Shown here piece after piece: positions 33,073 through 45,198 of a DNA stretch of 64,000 nt (within the stretch, counting starts at the first letter, position 1; each line of letters begins with the position of its first letter). The stretch is from the NCBI GenBank assembly GCA_018873245.2, contig JAEMBT020000005.1, positions 3,954,001 through 4,018,000 of the forward strand. Reading direction: 5' to 3'. This DNA comes from Archegozetes longisetosus. Lineage: Eukaryota; Arthropoda; Arachnida; Sarcoptiformes; Trhypochthoniidae. The notes beneath the pieces are model-generated. The model worked only from the letters and a program-made list of their open reading frames with translations, had not been told where the DNA came from and did not search any database. The position numbers and the translations under genes are program-made.

Positions 33073-35172
33073 CTATTTATTCGCCACTTGAGATGCAGGA
33101 CATGACAAAAGTTTGGTTACCATTGCATTAATAGTTTCATCATCACATTTGATTATTTGTCTTTTATTCAAATCAATTTCCACATCTGTTCCGTCAATAT
33201 TACAAGTCAATATCTTTCCCTCTCCTTTAGTCGTTAGTTCCTCGACTCCAAACATGTCTCTCAAGACATCAAGCATTAGAGTGGCGTCTAATGTCTGTTT
33301 AGAACTTTTGTCACCGTTGCTATCATTAGAATGGCTCTTGAGAAGAAGTGCTACAATAGAGTCAGCATACATGTCACATACGGGACTCGCCACCCAATCC
33401 AATGTCACAAATTGATTAGTTGTGTTCAAAACTAACTTTATTTTTCTGAAAACTCTCAGGTATTTTGTGTCGTTTTTGCTTTCTATAACTTCGCAGTCAA
33501 GATGTGCTAATGTGTTGCACAAGTCTTGAAAGGTTCCCTTAAAATGAACACTTAGTCTCTGACTTATAGTACTCATAACCATGTCTGTATATTTGCTCAA
33601 ATCTGTTGGCGCCAAAAGATGATAACTAAAGTTACGTTTCACCAAAACTCCCGACAATTTATGACCAGGTTTTGGGGGATCTATAGCTAGCGATCCCATC
33701 ACTTTTGCTGTCTTTTCTCCTCTAAAGTGCAACTGAACCGCTTGTGTATTGCGTGGATTGTGAAGTGTTGGCGGATTATCGCTGTCTTCGTATTCTCGGT
33801 GTAACGCAGCCTTCAATCGATTCATTTCATTGGCTTCTCCGTGAACTAACATTATGTGAGGTGGTCGGAGAGCGCGAACGAATTCACTCGTTTGCTTGTA
33901 ATCGGTGTGAGCGGAGAATGAGATGTACTCTATTTGACATTTACGGGATATCTTTTGACCGCTCATTGTTGTGATCTCTTCGGGTTCGGCCAATATTTGT
34001 TTGGCCAGAGTGCCCTCGACGCAATAGCCGGCAATTATACAACAATTACGTGAATCACCGCACCAGGACTCGAACAGTTCACGTGATAGTCCGCTCTGCA
34101 TCATTCCTGGACTCGCCATCACAACACACGGCCCAACATCGTCGAAATGATCAATCGATTTCAGATTTGAAATGTGTTTGAAAACAAATGGATTATTAAT
34201 AGCTATTTGTCTTTTGATCCTATTGTTCATAGCATTGATATATGTTTGATAGACAGCCATACACTTCTTGGCCAATGAAGACGCATAATATATGGGGATA
34301 TCGTGTAGTTCTGGATGTTGTGACCAATACTCGTCTAAAATAAGCAACAATTCTTGAGCTCGTCCTAAAGCGAACACTGGAATGAGACAACGACCGCCAC
34401 GACTGACCGTATCGTAAACAATGCCCGTAAATCTGGCCTCTCGCTCTTCGCGTTTCTCGTGAATATGTGTGCCATAAGTCGACTCAATGATCAGTACATC
34501 AGGTCTTATGGCAGGGATTTCAGCACTCATCAGATGTCTATCTTCTTGCCTGGAAAAATCTCCGGTATATAAGATTTTGACGCCTGCGATCTCTATCATA
34601 AACATAGCAGCGCCCAGAACGTGTCCCGCATTGTAACACCAAAATCGAACTCCTCCGACTTCTTTCTCTTCGTGAAAATTAATAGTTTCGATCTTATCCA
34701 TGGAGGACTCCAAGTCTGATTCATTGTAAAGCATAAGTTCGGCAGAAATATTGGAAACTTTGATATAATCGGCGAGAAGCCATCGATAGATAGCTTTAGT
34801 GGCGTGAGTCATAAAGCATCTGCCTTTGAAAGTAGTCTTCTGTAGAAACCACGGCAGAGCTCCGCAATGGTCCAAATGAAAGTGTGATATGAGTAAGAGA
34901 TCGATCTGTTCTGGGTCGATCAGATCGACGAAAGGAAGTGCGTCCATACCGTTGAGGCCGGGATGTATTCCGCAGTCCAATAGGATTTTTTTGCCTTTGA
35001 ATTCCAACACTATACAACTTCTACCAACCTCTTGTCCGGCACCCAATGGAATCAATCGCAATAGATCACTCTCCAACTCTATTGTTTTCTCTTCTTCAAC
35101 TGATCCTCTTGTCTTAGTCTCGGCCATTTCTGCCTGGTTCACTTTTATTACTGATTCACCCTTTGTTTCCAT
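33073..35172 (-). CDS. CPSF3: Cleavage and polyadenylation specificity factor 73 kDa subunit, endonuclease
   Basis: The zinc-dependent endonuclease that cuts pre-mRNA at poly(A) sites and histone mRNA 3' ends. Intronless, 699 residues, close to the human protein's 684. The metallo-beta-lactamase signature HFHLDH is at residues 97-102. GHVLGAAMF and [14 protein letters not shown] follow, then the beta-CASP region with [15 protein letters not shown] and [17 protein letters not shown]. The RNA-metabolising MBL motif includes [14 protein letters not shown] and LVHGEANEM. The C-terminal third matches the CPSF73/100 C-terminal domain. The N-terminus carries about 26 extra residues ([10 protein letters not shown] onward) before the conserved core. 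It is divergently transcribed from METTL26, with 357 bp between starts. Confidence 0.95.
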   Translation of the reverse strand: METKGESVIKVNQAEMAETKTRGSVEEEKTIELESDLLRLIPLGAGQEVGRSCIVLEFKGKKILLDCGIHPGLNGMDALPFVDLIDPEQIDLLLISHFHLDHCGALPWFLQKTTFKGRCFMTHATKAIYRWLLADYIKVSNISAELMLYNESDLESSMDKIETINFHEEKEVGGVRFWCYNAGHVLGAAMFMIEIAGVKILYTGDFSRQEDRHLMSAEIPAIRPDVLIIESTYGTHIHEKREEREARFTGIVYDTVSRGGRCLIPVFALGRAQELLLILDEYWSQHPELHDIPIYYASSLAKKCMAVYQTYINAMNNRIKRQIAINNPFVFKHISNLKSIDHFDDVGPCVVMASPGMMQSGLSRELFESWCGDSRNCCIIAGYCVEGTLAKQILAEPEEITTMSGQKISRKCQIEYISFSAHTDYKQTSEFVRALRPPHIMLVHGEANEMNRLKAALHREYEDSDNPPTLHNPRNTQAVQLHFRGEKTAKVMGSLAIDPPKPGHKLSGVLVKRNFSYHLLAPTDLSKYTDMVMSTISQRLSVHFKGTFQDLCNTLAHLDCEVIESKNDTKYLRVFRKIKLVLNTTNQFVTLDWVASPVCDMYADSIVALLLKSHSNDSNGDKSSKQTLDATLMLDVLRDMFGVEELTTKGEGKILTCNIDGTDVEIDLNKRQIIKCDDETINAMVTKLLSCPASQVANK

Positions 35173-35529
35173 TGTTTCTTATGGTTTACTAGTTTACAAT
35201 TATTCGTTTCGATGATGTTTTTGAATGTTTTGAATGAGTGACACAATGCTTTCTGTTTATGTTTTATATATAGAGGTCTAAACGGAAACTATTTGATTCT
35301 ATTTTCAATTGGAGTGCTTTTATTTTCTTCACTCAAAGTATCCCGAAATAGTTACCGCAAATTTTAGTAAAACTTCTCTACACTCCAAATAAACTTTTGA
35401 TCAACTTTGAACTAAACATAATTAAACATACTTACAAATCATCAACTAAAGCCACAAATATTTGAATTGATTTGAATAATAGTTTAGCTTTTCATTGAAT
35501 GGAAATTATATTAATTTTGACATAAACTA
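35173..35529. promoter_or_regulatory. Shared divergent promoter region of CPSF3 and METTL26
   Basis: 357 bp between two opposed start codons, so both promoters must lie here unless 5' UTRs are spliced. It is AT-rich with a TATATATAG-like stretch near 35270. No specific factor site is claimed. Confidence 0.4.
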
Positions 35530-36271
35530 ATGAATGGATGTGTTGACGTGTTGAGGCATTTGTACAAGAAATCAATCAAAATTCAGTCCAGATATATATC
35601 AAAAATGATGAAATATCCGGCAGCCGAAAGAAATAAAGAACCGATTCTTAATGTTCTCAAACAAATATTAAGTACTGATCAGGCAATCAAAGTTCTGGAA
35701 ATAGGTATTTAAACCGACTTTTTCTTCGTTAATATTCATCTAATGCGTGTCCATAGGTTCGGGTTCTGGTCAACACATCACTCACTTTGCTAGAAGTTTC
35801 CCAAAGATCATTTGGCAACCGAGTGATATCGACCGCAGACTGTTTGAATCAATTGAGAGCTTCACAAAGCATTATAATTTGACGAATGTATTGCCGCCCA
35901 TCCGACTGGATGTGTCTTCAGATGTCTCCGAATGGGGATTAAATCTGTCCGAAAAGTTTGACGTGATCATCTGCAGTAACGTGATTCATATAACTCCATG
36001 GAGTTGCACTTTAGGTCTATTCAAAGGGTCTTCTGCCTTACTTAACGATCGAACAGGACTTTTGATAACATATGGACCCTATGCTTGCGATGGTATACTA
36101 ACTCCTGAAAGCAATGTCAACTTTGATCAAAGTTTGCGATCACAAAATCCTGAATGGGGTATAAGAGACATACGAGACATGAAACAATTGGCCGCAAACA
36201 ATAATTTGATTTTAGTCTCTATGCATGAAATGCCAGCTAATAACAAAATACTAGTATTTAGAAAACTATAA
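35530..36271 (+). CDS. METTL26: METTL26 (UPF0585/C16orf13 family) methyltransferase-like protein
   Basis: A predicted SAM-dependent methyltransferase of unknown substrate. Two exons, 35530-35704 and 35757-36271 (52-nt intron, GT-AG), give 229 residues. The family signature is clear: PAAERNKEPILNVLKQ, VLEIGSGSGQHITHFARSFP as the SAM-binding Gly-rich loop (split by the intron), WQPSDIDRR, LLITYGPYACDG, NPEWGIRDI and a C-terminal MPANNKILVFRKL. The family usually begins right before the AAERN motif, so the ATG at 35605 may be the main start. The upstream ATG at 35530 adds 25 basic residues that could act as a mitochondrial presequence. Confidence 0.9.
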
Positions 36272-36742
36272 GATATAAGAAAACTATTAGAAAACTTTGG
36301 TATTAAGCAAAAGAAGACATTTAATCATCAAATTAAATATACAGTTACAACAAGTATATCGTCTTTTAAAGGGTTTAGGAATTGTTAGAATGATTGGTAA
36401 GTCAAACAATTGATACAAATAACGTACCGCATAATAGACATGTTTTTTTTTAAATATACAAATTCATGATTTTTTTTACATTTTTCAAAATTAATGCCAG
36501 TAATGTAATTGTTATGTTAAATGGAATATAATGTAAAATATGTGCAAATGTATAATTTAAAAGCAGAGGCTCTCAAAACTAAAACTCCATAAACAGTTTG
36601 GGAGCCATTGACAACAATAAGGTTTATATTAATTTCATTGTAATCAAACCCTCCCTCAAGAGACATTTGGACACATTTAGAGAACCTCTGTTTGAAGGGA
36701 ATAATATATATTTTTCTACATAATTAAATACAAAGAAAAGGG
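36272..36742. other. Convergent 3' intergenic spacer
   Basis: 470 bp between the stops of METTL26 (+) and ZFYVE1 (-), presumably two 3' UTRs. An AT-rich stretch with T runs near 36440-36485; nothing else recognised. Confidence 0.5.
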
Positions 36743-39700
36743 TCAATGAGTCGAAGTTTTCTTTTCGCAGTCGTCACAAATTCTGACCGCGTGATCCCAA
36801 CCTCGAGGGGGCACAGGTTTGCGAGTTTGTGAACAGACGTCGCAAACTCCTTGACCACATGCCCGACAATGGTGTATTGCTATTTTTTCATTAAACTCTT
36901 TTTTGCAAACTGAGCAGTTTGTTATATCCTTATCGGGAACCCAGTAGTCGGGTCGCGCCGAGTCCTTAATCCATTCTATTTAACAAAAAAATTTCTATCA
37001 TCTCATGTCAAGTAAAAATTTAAAATCTTATACCGAGAGGATAGTCAATTGCAGACACAACTGTTCCAATAGTGGTCTGAAGAACTTCTCCGACTTTTCT
37101 TGCAGTCACCTCAGGATTTCCAGAATCTCTTGATCTCTCACCTGAAGAGTATTGAGGATAAGATTTAGATGAGGATTAAATGAGTTGATAGCTATTAAAA
37201 CAAACCTTTATCAAAGCAATCGTTACAAACTCTGACGGGTTGGTCACCCCAACCGCGTTCTGGCACTGGACGGCTTTTGGCTGAACAATTTTCGCAAAAC
37301 CCTCCGCCACACGACCGACTGAATTGATACAAAAGAGTTAGTTTTCAATAAATTTACTCCTTATCAACATATTTAACATACCAGTGATGCTTATGATCGA
37401 GAGGTTCAAATTCTTTGTCACATAACCCACAGTGCTATCAATTTGAAAGCAAATTTAATAGAAATTACATTCAGAAGCATTAGACTGAATACCTGTATTC
37501 TAGCGTTTGGCACCCAATAAGAGGGTGCGATTTGATCTGCAACCCAACTACTGATCATTTTCGATGGCTTCGCACTTATTGTGGAAACAGTTTCAGATAT
37601 ATAGTTCACACTGTCGAGAACCTTTTGTGCGGCATTTTGGGAACCTTGAGAAGGAATTGCTTCCTATTATATAAAAAAAAGTTACCAAGATTAGTATAAA
37701 TACTTTGAATTAGAATACTTAATAAGCTATTCATAGAATTAGGACATAAATAGCGATAGACATGACTCACTCCTTCCCAAATATGATGAATTTCTGTGCG
37801 CACAACTGATTGTTCGGTCGGTTCTTTGTTTCCATACCAGTATTGTCTGCTTCTGTAAATGACTCCACAGAATTTGCATTCGAGCACAAATCCAGACCAG
37901 GCATATCTTGCAATCCCCAACCATGTTGAGTCTTCTGATGCGGAAGTCTTTGGTATTACCATTGATTCTTCTCCTCGATCATTACACGCTCGGCAGAAAT
38001 AAACCTGATTATTATATTGATGTTGATATTTGCATTTGCCAGAGGCGGAGTGTGGCTGACCATCACGATAGTGATTCATTGAGTTGGTACAGCGAGCGCT
38101 AGTTATCAGTTAAAATAAAAATGCCATTAGTAGAATAAAAATTAAAATTGGATCTTAACTAGTTGATTAAAACATTCACTAATTTAGGACATTTTCATTC
38201 TCTGCATGTTTTACATCAATTTAGTCCCTCTAATATATAAGACTTGAGCTAAAATAGTTTATATATATATTTTAAGGCCCAAATCTCAAAGTAGAGAATA
38301 CCTAATCAGACCATCCATTTGACTTACTTGCATGATAGGCAGTGAGATGAACAGCTGAAATATTCATCGGGAAATGTACTCAAAACTGTTTTATTGATAT
38401 CCCCGGAAAACTTCTCATTTAGAAGCTGTAAAATTTTTTGAATTTTATCAGTTTATTCTAACTTATCTAAACTTATTTTTCTTACTTTTAAGGCAGTAAA
38501 GACAACAATGGAAGTACGAGAAGACCTAACTGTCGAATTCTTAAGATGTTTCTTCACTGTCTCCTGAAGTCTTTTGAAATTAGTCGGAGGGTTAATAGTA
38601 CGCGTCCCGACGTATTCGAACGCACTAAATGCTTCAGTCGACAACTCTAATCGCTGGAAGCGTTGTCTAATTATGTCTTCCGGAGTGAGATCATTATCTT
38701 CAAAAGAAAAACATTCGTTTAATATTAGAACTAATCGAAATATTTCATAACAAACCAGTGCGTAACGTCTCGGTGTGTAAAGTTTCGTGAAAAATTATAA
38801 CAATTGGTCCCTTATTAAGAAAAGAATAAAATTATCAGTTTACTGGAATGGAGTCAGAGTTGAATAAATACCAAATCAGACAAAGGACACGACAAATTGC
38901 ATCGTTGAGAGGCGGCTTTTAGTTCTTTAGAGAAGTGATGAACGTATGCACGCGAGGCGTCGCCCAGGAATGTGAAAAGATCGTTGTGAAGTCTTTCAGC
39001 GCGAGTTCTATAGATTATTATATCAGAGATGGCCAACACTTTCAGCAACAGACGCGTTCTTCTATTATTGTTCTCCGATATTCCGAGCAATCCTTCGGTG
39101 TCAATAGTGATAACTTTGCAAACGGGGTCGTATGCACACCAAATACCAATAGTGCAGGAGTTCTGAGCTGGAGAGGTTTTGAACAGCTCGATCCCGTTAA
39201 AGAAGGTGTAATTCAAAGTATGAGACTTTCCCTCTCCTGTATTACCAAATATTGAAACAACTTTAATATGTGCTGATGGACTGCAACCAAGCTTCGAAGC
39301 GAACTCCTCGCTAGTGGTCACTTGCAAGAGTTCGTTCTCGTCAACCAAGAGAAAACTGTTGCGATTTTTTCCATCAGTGGTTTGCATTATCCCAACACTC
39401 ATTCCAGTGTTTGGAGAAATGGTCGGACCATTAGAGGGACAGTCGAGCGATAGCTGCGCGATATCTGGCAAACAAGCAATTCGTTCTGATGATAAACTCT
39501 TTTCTTGGTTGATCAACGCATTTTTGTAATTGGTTTCATTGTATTGCGACTTATGCAGCCACTCGTTATCATCACTGCCAGAATCCAAGTCGATATTAGT
39601 TAAAGTCTCCGTTGCTTCCAATTTGTGGTTACTATTAGACACGTACTGACACGAAACAAACTCCTCACTCTCTTCAACTTCGGACTCCTTCGGTTTGAAA

Positions 39701-40377
39701 GGTGTCCTCGAATGACGTCTTTTGGCTGCAGAAGAATGTGTTGAGTGATCGCAAGCAAAACAATAGTTTCTATTACAATCACTACAATAAAGGTCTGATA
39801 AGTTGCGAGTTTCGCAGCTGCTTTGACAAATCAGTTCGTCAGCTATTGATTGAAGTCTTTGTCTGTCATGGAAGACAAACTTAGCGTTTTCGTGTATCGC
39901 GTCTTCACAGACTTCACACTGAAATGTAGTGCATTCACGACACGAAAAGTGTGCTAATGGTTTAGTGCCTGTAATACAATTTACGCCAAAGTATTAACAT
40001 AAATACGATATTAACGTTCATTTCAATAGTGTTAATATTAATGACAAATAAATCGAACCAAATGATAAAGATTTGAGGCAATTAAGAACAAACTATTGGA
40101 TTAAAGATAGATCACAGAGAAGAAATTAGATCTAAGAGAAAACTGAAGACAATTAGAGAGCGAAATGAATTAAAAGAGATATGAAAGTAATAATGACACA
40201 AAGACAAGAAGGCATAAATAACAGATGTGACTAACCCTTACAGGCGAGCCTTTCCTGACAGAAGTATTTGGTTGGTCGAACGTTCAATTTTGGGTTATTT
40301 GGGTTATTATTCACTAGATTTTTGTCTCCTTTTCTTTCGACTTTCAATCTTCTCTTCAGCTGATCGTTGTTTTGCAT
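36743..40377 (-). CDS. ZFYVE1: Double FYVE-containing protein 1 (ZFYVE1/DFCP1)
   Basis: PI3P-binding ATPase of ER-derived omegasomes and lipid droplets. Eleven exons: 40377-40236, 39968-38872, 38810-38756, 38697-38486, 38425-38328, 38098-37771, 37663-37493, 37434-37382, 37318-37206, 37141-37034 and 36975-36743. All are GT-AG and in phase, giving 869 residues. Order: basic N-terminus; B-box-like zinc fingers (CRECTTFQCEVCED, then CSDCNRNYCFACDHSTH); acidic linker; a P-loop (IFGNTGEGKSHTLN) starting the nucleotide-binding domain; VIIFHETLHTETLR; a Cys-rich zone (CKYQHQYNNQVYFCRACNDR); then two FYVE fingers. FYVE1 reads HCGLCDKEF, HHCRSCGGGFCENC, RPVPERGW, and FYVE2 reads CSVCKKEF, HHCRACGQGVCDVC, VPPRGWDH. 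Each FYVE is preceded by a WVP motif. The human protein is about 777 residues; the excess lies mainly in the N-terminal linker. Confidence 0.93.
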
Positions 40378-41348
40378 CGAATCGAATCAGTCCATAAATG
40401 ATTAATCTGAGAGTGAAGTTGTATGAACTGATATCGAAATAAAAGAAATAATACTATATTTGATATGATATTTCAGTTGTCTCTCTCTCTCCCTCTATTT
40501 GTGAATGACTCCCATCTCTCTCTCAATTCAAGGCTAAGCTTTATTGTGAAAACAACACAACTGTATTCAATCGTCACTAACATCAGATGATTCATTGGTC
40601 TACATGGCATATGTGCAACACTTTACCTTTGCTCGAGTCCTGCCCTATGTCTAACAGAACGCCATTCACGAGTCTAGTCTAATTTTAACTAACTTAACCT
40701 AATTAAACTAAACTAAGTCAAATTTACTAGTATTCCAATGTTTTAACTTATTTATGTTAAATTAAGCAAAAGATTTACTTGCACTTGATCGCTAGGCTCG
40801 AAAAAACTAATAAAGTTGAACAATAGTTAAGTGCTCCACATATTTTACACATACCTGGATTGATGTAAACAATATTATTGGCAAATCAGAAGCTATTACT
40901 ATAGGATTACACCATATATTGCAACAAAAATGTCAATTACGTCTCACTTACACTACAATTTTCATTTAAATTACCAGTAAAACAATAAAATTAACAAATT
41001 TTGATCAAGAAAACTGTTTATAATTACATTAAACAACTAATAAATAGTTTGAATAAGTTTGAAATGAATAAAGCAGCAATAATAAGGATGACTTAGTCAG
41101 AGATGAAGAATGACGTATTAGTTAGTGTAATAAAATACGTGTTGATAAAACTAGTTTTAAACTGAAATGTTTTATATGCTTAGTGCGTCATTCATTTTCA
41201 AGTTCACTTCAACTGATTGCATATCTGCCTTCACTCCTCATTCGTTTTGAACCAATCGCTACCATTTGGCGGCAATTCGTTCTCATATGACTCAAATTTT
41301 GTTTCTCTTTATTCAATACAATCCCATTTATTGATTACTAATTGAAAA
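40378..41348. other. Divergent intergenic region, ZFYVE1 / small basic gene
   Basis: About 970 bp with both promoters. A short CT-rich tract lies near 40476-40520. No gene is seen. Confidence 0.45.
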
Positions 41349-41896
41349 ATGGATGAATTGTTTGGTGACGAGAATGAGATGAAATCAAATGAATTTGAAT
41401 CGTTTAATGAGAGCAATATGAAGACGACAACCATTGAGGCAGTGATGGAGTCTGGCATTTCTCCCATTAAAAAAGCCTTCGACTCTCATTTTAACTACCA
41501 CAATCTCATCAATCGTCCTGATTTCGACACTACTTTCAACAAGTCTAAGAGCACCAGAAAGTATGTGTCGCTTAAGAAGAGCTTCGAGTTTTCGCCTGTT
41601 ATGAAATCCACACCAAAACCATCGAAGACTAGGAAAAGTCGAAAGAAATCAAATCGAAAGTCAATCGGTTTGTGGGACAAAGCAATCGAACAGAACGTAA
41701 TTATCTTTTGATAGATTTACATTTGAATACTTGATAAATATAAACATGTGATAATAAAATTTTAATATTTGAATTATGATTATAGCCAGAACTGCGCCAA
41801 TGGATCGATAGCTTCAACGAAGACATGAAGAAAGTGGAGTCATCAGAACTGTCTATCTCTCAAAGTAATATTTCATTCAATAATTCATTTAACTAA
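41349..41896 (+). CDS. Small basic protein, possible sororin (cohesin protector)
   Basis: Two exons, 41349-41696 and 41786-41896 (89-nt intron, phase 0), encode 152 residues. The N-terminus is acidic (MDELFGDENEMK). The middle has Ser-Pro sites (SGISPIKKAF, SFEFSPVMKSTPKPSK) followed by a basic stretch (KTRKSRKKSNRKS). The end of the exon join reads IEQNPELRQWIDSFNEDMKK with a following VESSEL. An L-x2-W-x3-(M/F)-N-x2-(F/M)-x2-(A/V)-E pattern is what I recall of the conserved C-terminal sororin motif. Ser-Pro sites and a basic centre also fit a cell-cycle-regulated cohesin protector. Here another 18 Asn/Ser-rich residues follow. The assignment is tentative; the gene itself looks real. AATAAA lies at 42055. 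Confidence 0.5.
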
Positions 41897-43546
41897 GCGG
41901 TATTTCTTTGCATTTTGTAAATTAGTTTTAACTGCATTTATGTTAATTAACTGAACATTTGATACAAATACAATTACTTGACGATTGATCAGTTATTGAT
42001 AACTTAAACTTGCAATTTATTGCATTTGTATTGAATAGATTGTAAATTTTGTTTAATAAATCTCATTTAAGCACATTGACTTGATTATTTTTTTATTAGA
42101 ATTTGTGCAAAAAACGATTAGTTTCAATCGAAATGAATTCTTTGCCTCATTGACCTATTGCTACACTGATAACGAGTCAATAAATAAACACATCATTAGC
42201 GATAGTTTATAGTTAAAAATGATAAGTTGTAAGAAATATTTCAGATTTACTTGAACTTTAGCCTCAATATGTGTCAATGTTGTGAAAGCTTTGGATATTT
42301 TTCAAACCTTGTGATTGATGTCAACTTTCAAACTACACAACAGTCAGATACTCAACATTTCAGTGTTTAAATGGCTGAAGTAACGATTAAGTGAGGTCTT
42401 TTCCATAAAAAATATAAATTTTTGGTGTCAATCAAATTGAATTAATGATTAGAGATATCAAATTAACGTAACCTTCAATTTTACAAGTTTGCTAATCTAG
42501 AGTTTGAACTATTTCTAAATATAGCTCATAGAGAATCGTAAGTTCAAATTATTACTACAAATTGATTGATAAAGATGTTTACAAATTTTAAGAAAACCAT
42601 ATATTTTGTGATCTAGTTTTATAATACTATAACAAAAACACTCTAAATCTGTTTGGTCATTTAAAAATGAAACTTCAATTTGGTACTTGCTGGTCGAATC
42701 AAATCGAAGAGTCTACGAAGAGAGTGGAAGCACTTGTATATGATTCTAAGGTTATTTGATTGGTTCAGTTATTTCAATAGGACAAATCAAATGAAAACTG
42801 CTCAGTCTTCATAATAAGTGATGGGAACAGAAATTGATAAGTTTTACGTATATAGAATGGATTACAAACTTAACGCTTAAAACGTAACGGATGTGTCATA
42901 AATCATTTCAAAGCTTGTTTATTCAGCTGTAGGACTTTATTATAAAACTTATTGATCTTTAAAAAGTTTCTTTGATTCAAGAGTTATATTTCTGGCAACG
43001 TATTGGCATTTCTGCGACCATTATCTATTTTGAAAGGATTAAAACTCTAATCAATTTGTTTCGCTTTAAATTAAAATTTTTTAGTTATTTACAAGAAAAA
43101 GTTCTACAAATACAATCATTTATCAGCCCTGATTAGATCTCCTGAATGTGTTGAGAATAGAAAAATGTCGTAAAATACACGCCAAGATCTCAGTTGCAGG
43201 CCACAGTAGATAGGGTGTCCAATCCAATTTCAGTCTTGTCTTGATCTTAAATACCTATCTTATAGATATGATCTTCCTTCATATTGAAATCTCAATCTAA
43301 AATCTATCAATAAATTAACAACTTATCAACTTCTGTCCCATGGCTTGATTGGTAGAATAAAAACTTATCGAAATGAGTTTCATTGAATGTATTGAATTGC
43401 AAAAAATCAATTAAATAATAGTTAATTTATTGTTTGAACGATTAGTATCAGTACAAAAGTGATATGCGATTCAATAAGTCGCATGTATTGTGAAATAGTG
43501 GAAAATGTTAATAAACAAAAGACAAAAAAGCTTATAATTGAAGAGC
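41897..43546. other. Convergent intergenic spacer
   Basis: 1.65 kb between the small basic gene (+) and ariadne-1 (-), AT-rich. A poly(A) signal AATAAA at 42055-42060 fits the upstream gene. No other feature is recognised. Confidence 0.5.
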
Positions 43547-45198
43547 TTAGTCAAGAAAACTGAATTCCCAGCAATCATTATCATAACCTTCATTAACGTG
43601 ATTGACTAAAACCTTACGCCTGACTTCACAATATTTGGAAATATCCAGAACTTTAGTCTTCAAGTCTTTGATGTCAATGACTTCGCTAAGATCACGTTCG
43701 AGGTATTCAGAGAGTCGTTCAACGGTGACCTCCAAGTCTCGCTGATTGTCTTCAAAGATTTCTGACTGGTTGCTCTTAGAAAGATAGTAAGCAAAAGGAT
43801 AGGTATACATCAATGTCTGGCGACATTCGCACAAAATGTCAGACGCAGTCTTCAGAAACTGGACCTCAACCCAAGTCATATTCTTTCGTTGCAATTCTTC
43901 CATTTTGACGTTGACCTCGCTACACAACTTCTTCTCAGAGTTTAAGCTCTGCTGATGATTATGAAAACGAGTCCAATAGTGGATATATCGCTGAAGTCGG
44001 GCTCTGGCAGTTTGTGTTTCTTTGCTTTCTTCGTAACGATTACAACTCTGTTGATATCCATGTTTACTCCAATCAGACAAACAAATCCAACAGAACTCGA
44101 ACCTGCACTGAAGGTTACGACAAGTCATATGATTACAGCCGCCATTTTTTTCGATGGGAGCCTTGCACTTCGGACATTCCTATAAAACAAATCAGTTATC
44201 AATCAGTTGACCATTGCATTCGAGATCTACTCAAACCTTAGTGTAAGACAAGATCCAGTTGGCGGTCTCGCAATCAATCTTTTCTGCTGACTCCCCTAAA
44301 CACTTTTTGTTCCAACTCTTCAATATGTGACAGCGAGTCGGTTCGTGCCATCTCTCCCCACAAAAGAAACAGAACTCTGAGCCACAGCTGCATTTGATTG
44401 GAATGAAGTCAACTACATAAACTTTAATTGCATTCAAACAGTTAGGTGTCGGACACCATCTCAGGAACTGATTTGTGTCAACAAAACTATTAGTTATCAG
44501 TCGTTGATATTTAGCAATCACTTTGTTGTCTTTAATAATTTGATTGATAGTTTTGTCGTCAACAATGATATCACAGCCATTTTCAGCACAACTGATGCCA
44601 TTACAAACTCCTTCACTAATGATTTTATTAGTCAAGTATTGTTGCCAACAATCTGTCAGAAGTGGAACAAAGATTATAAATAATTTATTTTTAGCTTTTC
44701 GCACAAAACAAGTAAACAAAAAAATCAATTTTAACATAAATACTTACAAATACAAAATTCATGGCCACAAGAGATAGAAGTCATTTGATCATTTGAGACT
44801 TCATTATAACAAATATGGCACATTTGGTTTCTCTTCTTCTTCTTAGGCACAGAAACCGTATGACTATAAGGGTTGACAACTCGAGCATCAGAGAACAACT
44901 TGTCTTTATTTCCATCGAAATATTGTTCAAAGAGTTTATGTTTGTCCCAATTGAAATGATTTAGAAGAATACGTATAATATTATTAGGCAACTGAATGAC
45001 TGACATGGCTTCTGAAATGGACTCATTCATCAACTGATGAATTTGTTCTACTGTCAATATCTGATATCGTTGGCACTTATCATCTGACTTGTTGTCTACC
45101 AACTCTTCCTTCATTATTGAATCCAAATCTGCTTCGTTTCCATCTACTGCCGAACTATCAGATGAATAGTCGAATCCGTAGTCATCCTCGAATTCCAT
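43547..45198 (-). CDS. ARIH1: Ariadne-1, RBR-type E3 ubiquitin ligase
   Basis: RING-between-RING ligase that works with UbcH7-type E2s and neddylated cullin-RING ligases. Three exons, 45198-44748, 44652-44237 and 44179-43547, are in phase and give 499 residues. Order: acidic N-terminus; UBA-like domain (about 45-110); RING1 starting MCHICYNEV with SCGHEFCIYCW spanning the first junction; IBR with RWCPTPNC, KCSCGSEFCFFCGERWH; RING2 opening at residue 290 with ECPKC and KNGGCNHMTC, where Cys304 aligns with the thioester-forming cysteine. The C-terminal Ariadne domain follows (ARLQRYIHYWTRFHNHQQSL, WVEVQFLKTASDILCECRQT, LMYTYPFAYYL). It ends DCWEFSFLD, like the autoinhibitory tail. The length is slightly below human ARIH1 (557), which has a longer N-terminus. 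Confidence 0.95.
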
